A stretch of DNA of 64,000 nucleotides from Nostoc sp. XA010 (GCF_020829625.1 NZ_JAIVFX010000004.1:203220-267219), one strand, 5' to 3'; shown: positions 49,228 through 58,434, counted from the stretch's first letter. Notes: generated by a model not told the origin, from the sequence alone. A program made the numbers and translations.

Positions 49228-49604
49228 AGGAAAATAGCGATTGAGCTAAGGAGAGCGACAACACAGCTAAACTGTCATAATTGAATAGCTTGTTTACTTC
49301 CTACATTTAAAAAAATATCAATTTTGTGGAGCAATCGTCTAAATAATTTTGAGTAAGTTTTTAGTTAACGAATACAAAACACAAATTTTGCTCCTTGATG
49401 GAATTTTAATTTCCTGAATCATTCGTTAATTTGTATAAAAAGTACTTTAATTATTTATTTACCACTTAGAACAGCATAACAAAATTTTCAAGAAGAATCT
49501 CTAATAGAAGTAAATCTTATCTAAATTTTTAAAGTATGCTCATGTTGGTTCTACTGAACCCAGGTCTATTATCCAGCAATTAACCATATATTAATGTTAC
49601 TAAG
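49228..49604. other. Divergent intergenic region upstream of cobS
   Basis: About 380 AT-rich bases between divergent genes. No cobalamin riboswitch core is recognised by eye: a CCAGCAA-like string at 49571 stands alone without the rest of the B12 box. Nothing else is seen. Confidence 0.5.
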
Positions 49605-50378
49605 ATGACGAAACAGCAACAGTGGTGGAAAAAGCTGCTGTTAAAGCTGGCAGCTAGTATTATATTTTATACAAGTATTCCAGTACCGTATTTGGAGGGA
49701 TTAGACTTTCGGGGAGTGGCACGTCTTGCTTCGGTTGTAGGGTTAATGATTGGGGGAATTTTAGGGTTACTGGATACGGGGATGGATTATCTGGGTATGC
49801 CAGTGTTAACTCGTAGTGCTTTAGTAGTCAGCGTTTGGATTGCTATAACTGGAGGACTGCACTTAGATGGGGCAATGGATACTGCCGATGGTTTGGCAGT
49901 GGGCGATCCAAATCGGCGGCTGGAAGTGATGACAGATAGTGCTACAGGTGCGTTTGGAGCAATGGCAGCGATCGCCTTGGTGATACTGAAAATAGCAGCT
50001 TTGACGGATATGCCAGAAAACCGTTGGTTGTTGCTGATGGCTGCTTGTGGCTGGGGACGTTGGGGACAACAGGTAGCGATCGCGCGATATCCTTACCTAA
50101 AACCAACTGGTAAAGGTGCGCTTCACAAACAAGCCATTCGTTCTTACAAAGATTTGTTACCAGGATTGTTGTTACAGCTTGGTTTGAGCGGTTTACTTTG
50201 GTTGATAGATAAACAGCAGCTATTTCTCGCACTGACAATGATAATTGCTGGAAGTGCGATCGCTACTTTAACTGGCGCGTGGTTCAACCACAAATTAGGC
50301 GGACACACAGGAGACACCTACGGCGCAGTCGTTGAGTGGACTGAAGCCTTGTTTCTGTGTGTACTGACCGTTTTTTAA
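49605..50378 (+). CDS. cobS: Adenosylcobinamide-GDP ribazoletransferase CobS
   Basis: CobS joins alpha-ribazole to adenosylcobinamide-GDP, the last assembly step of cobalamin. The 257-residue membrane protein has FYTSIPVP near the N-terminus, the conserved [11 protein letters not shown] (acidic metal-binding pair), [11 protein letters not shown], and [11 protein letters not shown] near the end, with about five membrane helices. Length is typical. It stands alone here, apart from other cobalamin genes. STRR heptamers (50396-50440) follow the stop codon. Confidence 0.96.
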   Translation: MTKQQQWWKKLLLKLAASIIFYTSIPVPYLEGLDFRGVARLASVVGLMIGGILGLLDTGMDYLGMPVLTRSALVVSVWIAITGGLHLDGAMDTADGLAVGDPNRRLEVMTDSATGAFGAMAAIALVILKIAALTDMPENRWLLLMAACGWGRWGQQVAIARYPYLKPTGKGALHKQAIRSYKDLLPGLLLQLGLSGLLWLIDKQQLFLALTMIIAGSAIATLTGAWFNHKLGGHTGDTYGAVVEWTEALFLCVLTVF

Positions 50379-50395
50379 GATCAGGGGGCAAGGGA

Positions 50396-50441
50396 GAATA
50401 ATTAATGCCCAATGACTAATGACTAATGATTAATGACTAAT
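50396..50441. repeat. TAATGAC heptamer run between cobS and PPC-domain gene
   Basis: About five CAATGAC/TAATGAC units lie between two convergent stop codons. Confidence 0.8.
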
Positions 50442-50897
50442 TCATTTAATCGGTTGCAGCTTTGTCACCTTGAGTTTAAAAGCCCCAATCCCAGTTTCCC
50501 CAAAAGACCGGACACGAATCACATAATTCCCTGTCTCTACAATGCGAGTAAATAATAGGGAATTGCTACTACCATCAGGGCCATCATCATTTTCTGCCAA
50601 AGTCGATCCATCAGGTGCTAGCAGGGTGATGATGCTGTCAAAGTTTTCGGATGACAGGTCAACTGCTAAATTATCGCCCTTCTGTAACTTCACTGTGTAA
50701 TCGCGGGCAAACCCACCTTGACCTGTGGGAATGTCTTTGTTTGAGAGGTTATCGGAAAATTCAGTACTGTTAGATAAAGGAATTGGACTATACAACTTAT
50801 TTTGACCAAAAGCTGCACTTGTACTTATACCTATTGCCAGCAATGTAGCAGGAATAATGATGAGTTGTTTTAAACCTGCCGCAAAAACTTTATTCAT
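50442..50897 (-). CDS. Secreted protein with pre-peptidase C-terminal (PPC) domain
   Basis: The 151-residue product (ATG at 50897, MNKVFAAGLKQLIIIPATLL) has a signal peptide with cleavage near AAFGQ. A single PPC-type beta-sandwich follows, with YTVKLQKGDNLAVDLSSENFDSIITL and the NDDGPDGSSNSLL acidic loop that usually binds calcium. PPC domains normally sit at the end of secreted proteases; here the domain stands alone with no catalytic part. It is probably periplasmic or extracellular. An in-frame ATG 45 bases upstream gives a less typical signal. Confidence 0.85.
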   Translation of the reverse strand: MNKVFAAGLKQLIIIPATLLAIGISTSAAFGQNKLYSPIPLSNSTEFSDNLSNKDIPTGQGGFARDYTVKLQKGDNLAVDLSSENFDSIITLLAPDGSTLAENDDGPDGSSNSLLFTRIVETGNYVIRVRSFGETGIGAFKLKVTKLQPIK

Positions 50898-50985
50898 ACA
50901 TTTCAAGCAATTTTTTCTACAGAAATAGGGTAATGCGGTCAATTTATGTACTTAATCTGCTAAAGCCTGCCCATTAATTCTTAAT

Positions 50986-51663
50986 TTATCCATCTTTGAC
51001 GGCAGTGGCTACTGCTACTAATCCTAAGACCACAATTCCATACTGACGAAGTGTTTCCACAGCAGACCTAGCAGTAGCACCAGTAGTATAAATATCGTCC
51101 ACTAACAGCACTGGGACATTTGGGGGACGATGGCGAAATTCTTGGCCAACAGCAAAAGCGTTAACCAAGTTTTTTTCTCGTTTAGATACTGATAAACCAA
51201 ATTGCGCTTCAGTTTCTCGCACTCTTGCTAAACCATTTAGTTTCAATTTTAATCCAGTTATTTCGCAGAAGCTTTGGGCTATCAGTGCAGCTTGATTGTA
51301 TTTACGTAACTTTTGCTTGCTAGGGTGCATTGGGATGGGAACTACCACAGGCTGGCTATCTCGGCTTGGTGAATTTAACAACCATGCTTCTCCTAACCAG
51401 TGACCCAAAGGACGAGCTATTTGGGGTTGATTTTCGTATTTCATCGCTGCGATCGCTCGTTTCACCGGGCCACCATACTCTCCCCAGCCAAATACTGGTA
51501 TTGGCTCTTGCCACAGAGAAATCGGGTCTTTACGTTGACATTTTTGCAGTTGTCTGGTGCAGTTATGACAGAATTCTTGCGAGGTTGCACGTTGGCACAG
51601 AGGACAATGGGATTGGAGAAAAAGATTGAGTAAGCCTGTAAGATTTTTAATCCAAGTGTGCAT
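50986..51663 (-). CDS. comF: ComF-family phosphoribosyltransferase
   Basis: The 225-residue protein has a cysteine-rich N-terminal zinc ribbon (CPLCQRATSQEFCHNC, residues about 20-35). A type I PRTase fold with the PRPP loop VPVLLVDDIYTTGATA follows. ComF homologues assist DNA uptake or its later processing in transformable bacteria, and natural transformation is known in cyanobacteria. Length is typical. It is flanked by genes on the same strand; STRR units separate it from the acetyltransferase gene. Confidence 0.92.
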   Translation of the reverse strand: MHTWIKNLTGLLNLFLQSHCPLCQRATSQEFCHNCTRQLQKCQRKDPISLWQEPIPVFGWGEYGGPVKRAIAAMKYENQPQIARPLGHWLGEAWLLNSPSRDSQPVVVPIPMHPSKQKLRKYNQAALIAQSFCEITGLKLKLNGLARVRETEAQFGLSVSKREKNLVNAFAVGQEFRHRPPNVPVLLVDDIYTTGATARSAVETLRQYGIVVLGLVAVATAVKDG

Positions 51664-51689
51664 TTAGAATAGTCCTTTGTCATTAGTCA

Positions 51690-52184
51690 TTAGTCTTTGA
51701 CCAATGACTTAAAATACACGCGATCGCACCTTGTTGTTTCTACTCCAGTTGCTGGAGTGTAGCCGTTGCTTTCATACAGCTTGACTGCTTCCACCAAAAC
51801 GCTGGCGGTTTCAATCCAAATTTGCTCAAAACCACGCTCTGCGATCGCTGCTTCTAGCTGTTGTAACAAATATTTCCCTAATCCTAAACCCCTAATGCTG
51901 GGCAAAAGATACATTTTGCGGATTTCTACAGCTTTTTTGCCTCGGTGTATGGGGTAGTATGCTCCAGTACCCACTAGCTGGCTTTGGTGTTCAATTACCC
52001 AAAACTCTCCCCCAGTAGCTAAATAATATTCCTCTACTCGCAGCACATCTCGGTCAGCGCCCTTTGGTTCCCAACCCAGACCGTATTCTGATAATACATA
52101 ACTGATGACTTCGGCGGCTCTGGTGCGATCGCTTTGCACCCAATCACGAATTAAAAAATCTTGATAATAGTTTTTCATTACCAT
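51690..52184 (-). CDS. GNAT-family N-acetyltransferase
   Basis: The 164-residue protein has one GNAT domain. The acetyl-CoA loop is MYLLPSIRGLGLGKYLLQQL (R/Q-x-x-G-x-G/A type) and the C-terminal beta-bulge region is WIETASVLVEAVKLYESNGY. The acceptor is unknown; small-molecule or peptide amines are typical. Its first ATG gives MVMKNYYQDFLI. Nothing in the context predicts its substrate. Confidence 0.9.
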   Translation of the reverse strand: MVMKNYYQDFLIRDWVQSDRTRAAEVISYVLSEYGLGWEPKGADRDVLRVEEYYLATGGEFWVIEHQSQLVGTGAYYPIHRGKKAVEIRKMYLLPSIRGLGLGKYLLQQLEAAIAERGFEQIWIETASVLVEAVKLYESNGYTPATGVETTRCDRVYFKSLVKD

Positions 52185-52618
52185 TTGCTGGTCAAGTTTA
52201 CTCAGAAAATTTTTCTGGTTCTATATCCCAATTTACTCAGCAAATAGCAATTCTTGCAGAGTCGATTTCAAGCAGTACTCTCAAGGCGTAAAATCTACCA
52301 GTGCTGAAAAAAGTCATCTATAACAAATAAATTGGCTCTACATCTACATCATCAACGCAGAGTCAGGTCTATTCTTGTCAGGAATCGAGTTTTTGCGCTT
52401 CTACTTCCCCATCATTTGTGAGAGTTTAAAATGTTGTAATTTTTGTCAATACGTTAATCTACTTAAATAAATCTTGATAAAGATAATAATTATCTAACAA
52501 GTAAAAAGAGAGTAAGGCAAGCGATGCTTGCCTTACTCTCTACGCCGATTAGCATTATTAAAAAGCATTCTAAGTCATTACAACAGGGATAAAAGAATAA
52601 AAGTTTTTGATTCAGTCT
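52185..52618. other. Intergenic region upstream of the GNAT gene and downstream of the PhoX-like gene
   Basis: About 430 bases holding a strong minus-strand terminator (52501-52541) and AT-rich DNA. No gene is supported. Confidence 0.6.
52501..52541 (-). terminator. Strong terminator of the PhoX-like gene
   Basis: A perfect 16-bp stem (AGAGAGTAAGGCAAGC, 52507-52522, with 52526-52541) and a three-base loop, followed on the minus strand by TTTTTAC. Confidence 0.92.
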
Positions 52619-53923
52619 CTATGACCTGCGCCAAGGGCCCCAAATTGCGAAAGTAATACCAGGAGTTTGGATGTTGACAAACAAAGTTTTACCATCAGGT
52701 GAGAAGCAAGCACCAGCGAACTCGCTTGTATTCAGAGCATTACGCGCGAATTGATAAAGTTCTCCTTTGGGAGTAACACCTACTAAGAACTGCTGATCAT
52801 CTCCATCTTCACAAAGAATGAGATCGCCGTAAGGTGAAACAACTATGTTATCTGGATTTTCCAGTTCGGCAACAGACGTAGACTCTACAAACAGTTCAAT
52901 TGTCTCTTTAGCCGGAATATAACGCCATACTTGCCCAAGCCCTAAAGCACCACCACTTGTGCAGCAAAAGTAAAACTCACCGTTACCGTACCAGATACCT
53001 TCCCCACGAGCAAACTGGGCCGCTCCTTTTGCGAAACCTTCTACTCGTACAGTATCTTCAGGGGGATTTGGCTCAGTAATCGTCACCCATTCTACTTTCA
53101 TGGGCTTGCGCTTAGGGAAATCCGCAAAGGTTTGTGCTTGAAAGATATCTTTGAATTTTAAAGCTTGGAGAGTGCCTCCTTCCTTTAACTTGCCACGTAC
53201 TTTCGGGATAAAACGGTAGAAGAGACTATCCCCCGTATCTTCAGTTTCATAGACAATTCCAGTTTTGGGGTCTACAGCAACAGCTTCATGGTTAAAGCGT
53301 CCCATAGCTATTAGAGGCTCAGGCTGTACGGGAGAAGTGGCGCTAGCTGGAACCTCAAAATTATAACCGTGGAACTTCGAGACATAATCTGGATCGCCTA
53401 CCGGAGATGAAGTCGGAGTGGAGGTGTTTTCTTCACAGGTAATCCATGAACCCCAAGGAGTTAGTCCACCTGCACAGTTACGATAGGTTCCACTTAGGGA
53501 AGTAAAGTGTTTGATTAACTGACGATTAGGCCCAACAACTAAGTTTGTTGTACCACCTTTACAAAATGGATCGTAGGGATGTGGCCCTTGGACTTGTGTA
53601 TCTGAATCAGGGCTAAGTTCGTGGTTGCGAACTAAAATTACTGTGTTTCTGGGGCCGGGGAAAGCTGCCATACCATCATGACCACCCGGCACTAAAGTGC
53701 CATCGTTCATGAGTTCGCCTGTTAGAGACAAAGTTCGATACTGAAATCCGGCTGGTAAATCTAACAAGCCATTGGGATCTGGTACAAGCGGCCCGTAACC
53801 TCGACCAAATACAGGTTGACCATTGGCTTGTCTGGCAAGAAGACCTTCCAAAGGAGATGCTAGCAAGGTGCCAGCAGCGGTCGTACCTGCTATTGCAAAG
53901 AATTTGCGTCTTGAGAATGTCAT
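52619..53923 (-). CDS. PhoX-like (DUF839) secreted phosphatase-family protein
   Basis: The 434-residue protein begins with a twin-arginine signal (TFSRRKFFAIAGTTAAG). The DUF839/PhoX propeller follows with RNHELSPD, NCAGGLTPWGSWITCEEN, GRFNHEAVAVDPKTG, YETEDTGDSLFYRFIP and DNIVVSPYGDLILCEDG. PhoX is a Ca2+/Fe3+ alkaline phosphatase of the periplasm. At 434 aa it is shorter than classical PhoX (over 550), placing it in the short DUF839 branch, whose activity is less certain. It shares the Tat route and probable phosphate role with phoD 9 kb away. Confidence 0.9.
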   Translation of the reverse strand: MTFSRRKFFAIAGTTAAGTLLASPLEGLLARQANGQPVFGRGYGPLVPDPNGLLDLPAGFQYRTLSLTGELMNDGTLVPGGHDGMAAFPGPRNTVILVRNHELSPDSDTQVQGPHPYDPFCKGGTTNLVVGPNRQLIKHFTSLSGTYRNCAGGLTPWGSWITCEENTSTPTSSPVGDPDYVSKFHGYNFEVPASATSPVQPEPLIAMGRFNHEAVAVDPKTGIVYETEDTGDSLFYRFIPKVRGKLKEGGTLQALKFKDIFQAQTFADFPKRKPMKVEWVTITEPNPPEDTVRVEGFAKGAAQFARGEGIWYGNGEFYFCCTSGGALGLGQVWRYIPAKETIELFVESTSVAELENPDNIVVSPYGDLILCEDGDDQQFLVGVTPKGELYQFARNALNTSEFAGACFSPDGKTLFVNIQTPGITFAIWGPWRRS

Positions 53924-54557
53924 GAAGATGGTTTGGTTACGTCAAATGCTTATGAAAAAATACTCTATTTTGATTAAGTTTAAGTAATGCTTGATTTAAT
54001 TTAAGATTATTATTTCTACCGCTCCCTATTTATTAATGTAAAAAAAAAATAAATGATTATATGGTGGTAGTGAAACAATGTATGGTTAAGAGAAGTTAAA
54101 AAAGTCTTTAATTAAGAAAATATAATGTTCCTAAAAAAATAACCATAAACTGTAAGGATTCGAGCAAATCGAATGATACAATCTGCCCAAAGGTGTTTTA
54201 TGTTTTAGACTTTAAATCAGGTCAAACAAGAGCAATTCTTATCGTACATGCTTAAAGTTTAAGGCATCTATCAAAAGGAGGAACTAAGTATATGAATATA
54301 GGCTATATTTCCTTTTTTTGTGCCTAATTAGGCAAAGAAATTCACTTTCTAGCTCTCACGTTTTGAAGGAATATCAGTATTTATTCAACCAATTCAATAT
54401 GAAAATGTGCCAACGTAAAAGCCTCATTTTATCTATAGTGTAAGCTTTTTTATAAAGCAGGTTTGGCGCATTATCACAAAGAAATGGTATTACAATGCTG
54501 ATAAAAACTCTATTGACAACTACAACAACATCAAAATCTATTGCTGCTATTAAGAAA
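53924..54557. other. Divergent intergenic region with a possible short leader ORF
   Basis: About 630 bases. Near 53972-54007, minus strand, CTTAAATT and CTTAAACTTAAT units loosely resemble a Pho box upstream of the PhoX-like gene. At 54292-54327 a 11-codon frame (MNIGYISFFCA) follows a near-perfect AAAGGAGG site. Its role is unknown. Confidence 0.5.
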
Positions 54558-55199
54558 ATGAAAAGCATTTGTAACAAAATCAAAGCTACTGTAGCTGTTG
54601 CCGCTTTCAGTTCTATGGCTACTTTAATTCAAGTTCCCAGCGCTAATGCTGCTTCTTTTGAGCTTGATTGGCTAGGTGATAAAGGTTATTCGGCTAAAGG
54701 GCAGTTCAGCTATGACGATAATTTCCTGGGAAGCATTGTTACCAGGGATCAACTGACTGATTTTGCTATTTCTTTCTTCAATCCACAAGGAACGTTGTTG
54801 CAGAATTTTAACTACGATTTTTCGCAATCGGATAGTAGTTTTAATTTCAACTTTGATCCAGTCACAAAGACTGTTCTACAAGCCGATAATTTTGACACAC
54901 CTAATGGTTTTGATTTGGGAATTGACTTTGCAACAGATGTGGCAGGGTTAGATTTTTATACTTACCTGAATCCTGATCAAGGATTGCCAACGGCTAAGAT
55001 ATTCTTGAAGGATGACCTTTCACCAGAAGTATGCGATACATATCCAAACTGTAGGTTGGATCTTGGGGGTAAGTTGACAGCAACTACTATTCCTGAACCT
55101 GGTGCAATTTTTGGTCTGTTGGTTATTGGTTTTATGAATAGAGTGCTGAAGAAAAAGCCAGCATCTTACATAGACAGCGAATCTGAATGTGGAAGCTAG
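54558..55199 (+). CDS. PEP-CTERM sorting-signal protein
   Basis: The 213-residue product (ATG 54558, MKSICNKIKATVAVAAFSSM) has a signal peptide cleaved near ANAASF. An aromatic, Asp/Asn-rich beta region (FELDWLGDKGYSAKGQFSYDD) follows. The C-terminal signal is TIPEPGAIFGLLVIGF with a basic RVLKKK tail. It should be exported and processed by exosortase. An upstream ATG (54495) gives a longer N-terminus less like a signal peptide. No specific function is seen. A second PEP-CTERM protein occurs at 19431-20234. Confidence 0.85.
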   Translation: MKSICNKIKATVAVAAFSSMATLIQVPSANAASFELDWLGDKGYSAKGQFSYDDNFLGSIVTRDQLTDFAISFFNPQGTLLQNFNYDFSQSDSSFNFNFDPVTKTVLQADNFDTPNGFDLGIDFATDVAGLDFYTYLNPDQGLPTAKIFLKDDLSPEVCDTYPNCRLDLGGKLTATTIPEPGAIFGLLVIGFMNRVLKKKPASYIDSESECGS

Positions 55200-55464
55200 C
55201 CTGATTAGAACTGTAATTAAACATTATTCTAGCTTTAATAACCAAGGAATTTGGAAGGCTAGAAATGCATAAAATTGTAGGGGGACGTATTGCAAATATG
55301 TCCCCTATTTATAGTGCAATAAGTAATATAGCGATCCGATTTGATTTCTGAAATTATTTGCGTAGGAAGGAAATAGGCAATAGGCAATAAGCCTCTTTGA
55401 GTTAGACTGAATTTTTTCAAAAATCAAATATGAGTCCTATACAAATCAAGCTAACAGTGAACTT

Positions 55465-55869
55465 TTAAATGACAATTCCTAAATTGTTGTAGATTTCGAT
55501 GAGATTGCCATCAGGATCGCGGAAATGAGCTGTGCGGATTCCCCAGTCTGGGCGATCTTGTGGTGGAGTCACAACGATCGCATTCTGATCTTTTACTTGC
55601 TCATAGACCTCATCCACATTATCGACTGCGAAAATCAAGACAATTTTATCTCGATTGGCAACATAAGAAGGCTGTTCGATTCTTGGAACTACTTCAGCCA
55701 TTAATTCTTTCTTGAACAAACCGAGCTTGAGATATCCGGCATTAAACTCAGCATATCCGCTATCTTCATCGCCCCAATCGACATCAAATTTCAGCAGATC
55801 CCGGTAGAACAGAAAAGAATCTTTGTAGTTGGAGACAAGCAGTCTCAGGTGTGTTAGCTGAAGCTTCAT
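55465..55869 (-). CDS. Glyoxalase/bleomycin-resistance-fold (VOC) protein
   Basis: The 134-residue protein has the paired beta-alpha-beta-beta-beta modules of the vicinal oxygen chelate fold, opening with LQLTHLRLLVSNYKDSFLFY and closing with FRDPDGNLIEIYNNLG. Metal-ligand candidates are the N-terminal histidine (THLRL) and the glutamate in LIEIY. The reaction is unknown: VOC proteins include isomerases, dioxygenases and resistance proteins. It lies 18 bp from miaE on the same strand and may be cotranscribed. Confidence 0.9.
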   Translation of the reverse strand: MKLQLTHLRLLVSNYKDSFLFYRDLLKFDVDWGDEDSGYAEFNAGYLKLGLFKKELMAEVVPRIEQPSYVANRDKIVLIFAVDNVDEVYEQVKDQNAIVVTPPQDRPDWGIRTAHFRDPDGNLIEIYNNLGIVI

Positions 55870-55887
55870 ATCTGTTGGGTTAGTCTA

Positions 55888-56526
55888 CTAACTGTGAATT
55901 CTAGGTTCTGGGTGCAAAGTCGCCAGTAACTCACTTTCGACAATTGCCAATTCATCAAGCCGTTGCATGACAATTTCTTTGTCGAAGTAAGTAGCAGCTA
56001 ATACCCAATATATACCGTAGTGACGCGCTTCGGATGCCATTAGCCCACGATAAAATTTTGCTAATTCTGGCTCTGGACAGTGAGCAGCTAATAGTCCCAG
56101 GCGTTCGTGAGAGCGAGCTTCTATTAAACCAGTGACTAGTAAAGAATCTAGGAATCGCTCAGGTTCTTTGGGGCGGACTTGAGCTTTCAAACCTGCGCCG
56201 TAGGGTGGTGGTGGTAGGGGAGCCAGGGGAATATTCCGGCGTTCTAACCATTGGTTAACTAGCTCAAAGTGTTCTAGTTCTTCACGGGCGATCGCAGTTA
56301 GTTCCCGAACCATTTTAGTATTAGAAGGGTAGCGAAACATCATGTTCAAGGCTACGCCTGCTGCTTTGCGTTCACAGTGCGAGTGGTCGAGTAAGATGAT
56401 ATCTAAATTAGCGATCGCTTGTTCAACCCAAGCAGAGCTAGTGGGTTGTTTCAGGGCGTTGATAGTTGGTAACTGAGTAAGCACAGAGTCAATCAATTTT
56501 GGATTTTGGATTTTGGATTTTTCCAT
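55888..56526 (-). CDS. miaE: tRNA-(ms2io6A)-hydroxylase-like protein MiaE
   Basis: MiaE is a ferritin-like non-haem di-iron enzyme that hydroxylates the isopentenyl group of ms2i6A-37 in tRNA. The 212-residue protein shows the di-iron E-x-x-H pattern in DHSHCERKAAG, REELEHFELVNQWL, EARSHERLG and EARHYGIYW. Length is typical. The first ten codons (EKSKIQNPKL) are encoded by an AAAATCC heptamer repeat, so the N-terminus, including the start, seems to have been replaced by repeat DNA. A glyoxalase-fold gene follows 18 bp downstream. Confidence 0.92.
   Translation of the reverse strand: MEKSKIQNPKLIDSVLTQLPTINALKQPTSSAWVEQAIANLDIILLDHSHCERKAAGVALNMMFRYPSNTKMVRELTAIAREELEHFELVNQWLERRNIPLAPLPPPPYGAGLKAQVRPKEPERFLDSLLVTGLIEARSHERLGLLAAHCPEPELAKFYRGLMASEARHYGIYWVLAATYFDKEIVMQRLDELAIVESELLATLHPEPRIHS
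56496..56522 (-). repeat. AAAATCC heptamer repeat at the miaE start
   Basis: Three to four heptamers immediately follow the miaE start codon on the minus strand and are translated. The same unit occurs upstream of tgt. Confidence 0.85.
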
Positions 56527-56546
56527 AGTTTAAACTAGTCTCCAGT

Positions 56547-56568
56547 CCCCAACCCTACAAGGTTGGGG
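56547..56568. repeat. Small hairpin CCCCAACC...GGTTGGGG
   Basis: An 8-bp perfect stem with a six-base loop between trpE and miaE, part of an interspersed CCCAACCCTACAAGGTTGGGG-type element; it may help end trpE transcription. Confidence 0.6.
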
Positions 56569-56597
56569 GAGAGGTTCTTCCAGAATTACTGAATTGG

Positions 56598-56796
56598 GGT
56601 ACTAGTACAGTGGGCGCGGAAATAAACATACCCTTCTCCTATCGGAGACGCTACGCGAACGGGTTCACCAGTCGCCTACGGGAGGGTTTCCCTCCCGCAG
56701 CGCTGGTTCACCATTTCAAATGGCGCAAGAAGCTCGGAATACAATTATGCGTGACTTTTGACTTTTAACTTTTGACTTCCGCCTTGCGGTACTAGT
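56598..56796. repeat. Interspersed repeat copy 2, uninterrupted
   Basis: A roughly 200-bp non-coding element bounded by GGTACTAGT at both ends (56598-56606 and 56788-56796). It contains GCGCGGAAATAAACATACC, a TCGCCTACGGGAGGG palindrome, ACCATTTCAAATGGCGCAAG, AGCTCGGAATACAATT and TTTTGACTTCCGCC. Copy 1 at 24604-27026 has the same order of blocks but carries the group II intron. Confidence 0.78.
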
Positions 56797-56810
56797 CCCC
56801 AAGCGCCAGT

Positions 56811-58340
56811 TCAAGACAAACAACGAATTGCCTCTAATAGACCTCTAGCTTTATTCAGCGTCTCTTCGTATTCTTTTTCTGGCTCAGAATCAGCTACCAA
56901 ACCTGCACCGGCTTGCACGCTTACCGTATTATCATGTACTACCATTGTGCGAATTGCGATCGCAGTATTTAATTGTCCTTCAAAATCGTAATATCCATAT
57001 ACACCGGAATAAACACCCCGACGACTAGACTCTAATTCGTGGATAATTTCCATTGCCCGAATCTTGGGTGCGCCGCTTACCGTACCTGCTGGAAAACAAG
57101 CTTTCAATAAATCCCATGCTGTTTTACCAAGTGCTAATTTACCCACAACATTGCTGACTATGTGCATCACATGGGAGTAGCGCTCAACTACCATTAATTC
57201 ATCAACTTTGACGCTACCATTTTGACAAACACGCCCCAAATCATTCCGCCCTAAATCTACAAGCATTACGTGTTCGGCAACTTCTTTGGGATCTTCAAGT
57301 AAATCCTTAGCAAAAGCTGCATCTTCCTGGGTAGTTTTACCTCGTGGACGTGTCCCGGCAATGGGGCGTACTGTTGCTATGACTCCAGCATCTGAATCGG
57401 TTTCGGCTTTCACCATAACTTCAGGACTGGAACCGATGATTTGCCAGTTTTGGAAGTTAAAGTAAGCCATGTAAGGCGAAGGATTTATCTGACGTAGGGA
57501 GCGATAAAGGGCAAAGGGGTCGCCTGTGTATGCTGTTGATAGTCGCTGGGAAATTACTACTTGGAAGATATCGCCTGCTTTGATGTAGTCTTTGGCCTTT
57601 TGGACGCTAGCACAAAAATCTGGGCGGGTGAAATTACTATTGTACTCCTCTGCTCCTTTGCTACTTTGCTCCTCTGCTCCCCTGCTCCCTGGCGGTTTCC
57701 ATTCCAATCGAGTTTTTTCTGGCGATAGAGGCAGAGATAGCTTTTCAAGCATTTGGGTGACGCGATCGCACGCTTGTTGATATGCTGCTTTGAAATCTAC
57801 TTTCGGGTCACGTAAATCAGCATAAGCGATCGCCCAAATTTTCCGCTTCACCTGGTCAAAAATCAATAGGTGGTCTACCTGCATCCACAACCCATCAGGG
57901 ATATTTCGCTCATCTGGTGGGTGAATTGGCACACGCGGCTCAATCCAGCGAATTAATTCATAGCCCCAAAACCCAAACAAACCGCCAATTCCTGGCGGTA
58001 GCTGTGGTAACTTGACTGGGTGAAAAGGTGCTAAACATTCAGCTAAAGCTGTAAAGGGGTCGCCTGGAAAAACGACCTGTGAACCATCACGGTTTTTCTG
58101 GGTTGTGCGATCGCCCCTTGCTTCCAAAACCCACAGAGGATCGCAACCCACTAAACTATAGCGTCCTAGTTTTTCCCCACCTTCGATCGATTCCAGCAAA
58201 AAGCTATAGGGTTGACCTGCACAGACTTTATACCAAGCAGATACGGGCGTATCTAAGTCCGCTACCCATTCTTGATATACTGGGACGAAGTTGCCTTGTT
58301 GCGCTAGGGTGCAAAACTGGGAGAAATCCGGAAACATCAT
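56811..58340 (-). CDS. trpE: Anthranilate synthase component I
   Basis: TrpE converts chorismate and ammonia to anthranilate, the first step of tryptophan synthesis, working with TrpG glutamine amidotransferase. The 509-residue protein has the N-terminal regulatory domain with the tryptophan-binding LLES at 48-51, and the chorismate-binding domain from about residue 240 (DIFQVVISQRL, ATVRPIAGTRPRG, ELMVVERYSHVMHIVSNV, AGTVSGAPKIRAMEII). Between them a repeat-encoded segment (residues about 217-236) lengthens the linker. trpG is not adjacent. Feedback inhibition is likely retained. Confidence 0.96.
   Translation of the reverse strand: MMFPDFSQFCTLAQQGNFVPVYQEWVADLDTPVSAWYKVCAGQPYSFLLESIEGGEKLGRYSLVGCDPLWVLEARGDRTTQKNRDGSQVVFPGDPFTALAECLAPFHPVKLPQLPPGIGGLFGFWGYELIRWIEPRVPIHPPDERNIPDGLWMQVDHLLIFDQVKRKIWAIAYADLRDPKVDFKAAYQQACDRVTQMLEKLSLPLSPEKTRLEWKPPGSRGAEEQSSKGAEEYNSNFTRPDFCASVQKAKDYIKAGDIFQVVISQRLSTAYTGDPFALYRSLRQINPSPYMAYFNFQNWQIIGSSPEVMVKAETDSDAGVIATVRPIAGTRPRGKTTQEDAAFAKDLLEDPKEVAEHVMLVDLGRNDLGRVCQNGSVKVDELMVVERYSHVMHIVSNVVGKLALGKTAWDLLKACFPAGTVSGAPKIRAMEIIHELESSRRGVYSGVYGYYDFEGQLNTAIAIRTMVVHDNTVSVQAGAGLVADSEPEKEYEETLNKARGLLEAIRCLS
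57633..57692 (-). repeat. CTCCTCTGCTCC-type repeat inside trpE
   Basis: Five to six GAGCAAAG/GAGCAGAG-type heptamers are read through in frame as SRGAEEQSSKGAEEY in the linker between the two TrpE domains. Confidence 0.85.
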
Positions 58341-58344
58341 TATT

Positions 58345-58425
58345 TTTTAAAAGTAATTGGTAATTGGTAATGGGTAATGGGTTTTTAGTTACCAATTACC
58401 CATTACTAATTACCCATTAGCTACT
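58345..58425. repeat. TAATTGG/TAATGGG inverted heptamer cluster between psaD and trpE
   Basis: GGTAATTGGTAATGGGTAATGG-type units face AGTTACCAATTACCCATTAC-type units, giving a long imperfect stem after the psaD stop codon. It probably ends or stabilises the psaD transcript. Confidence 0.75.
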
Positions 58426-58434
58426 AACAGCTAG

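Noticed and set aside
49228..49604. Cobalamin riboswitch upstream of cobS
   Set aside because: No B12-box core with supporting stems could be traced; a lone CCAGCAA string is not enough.
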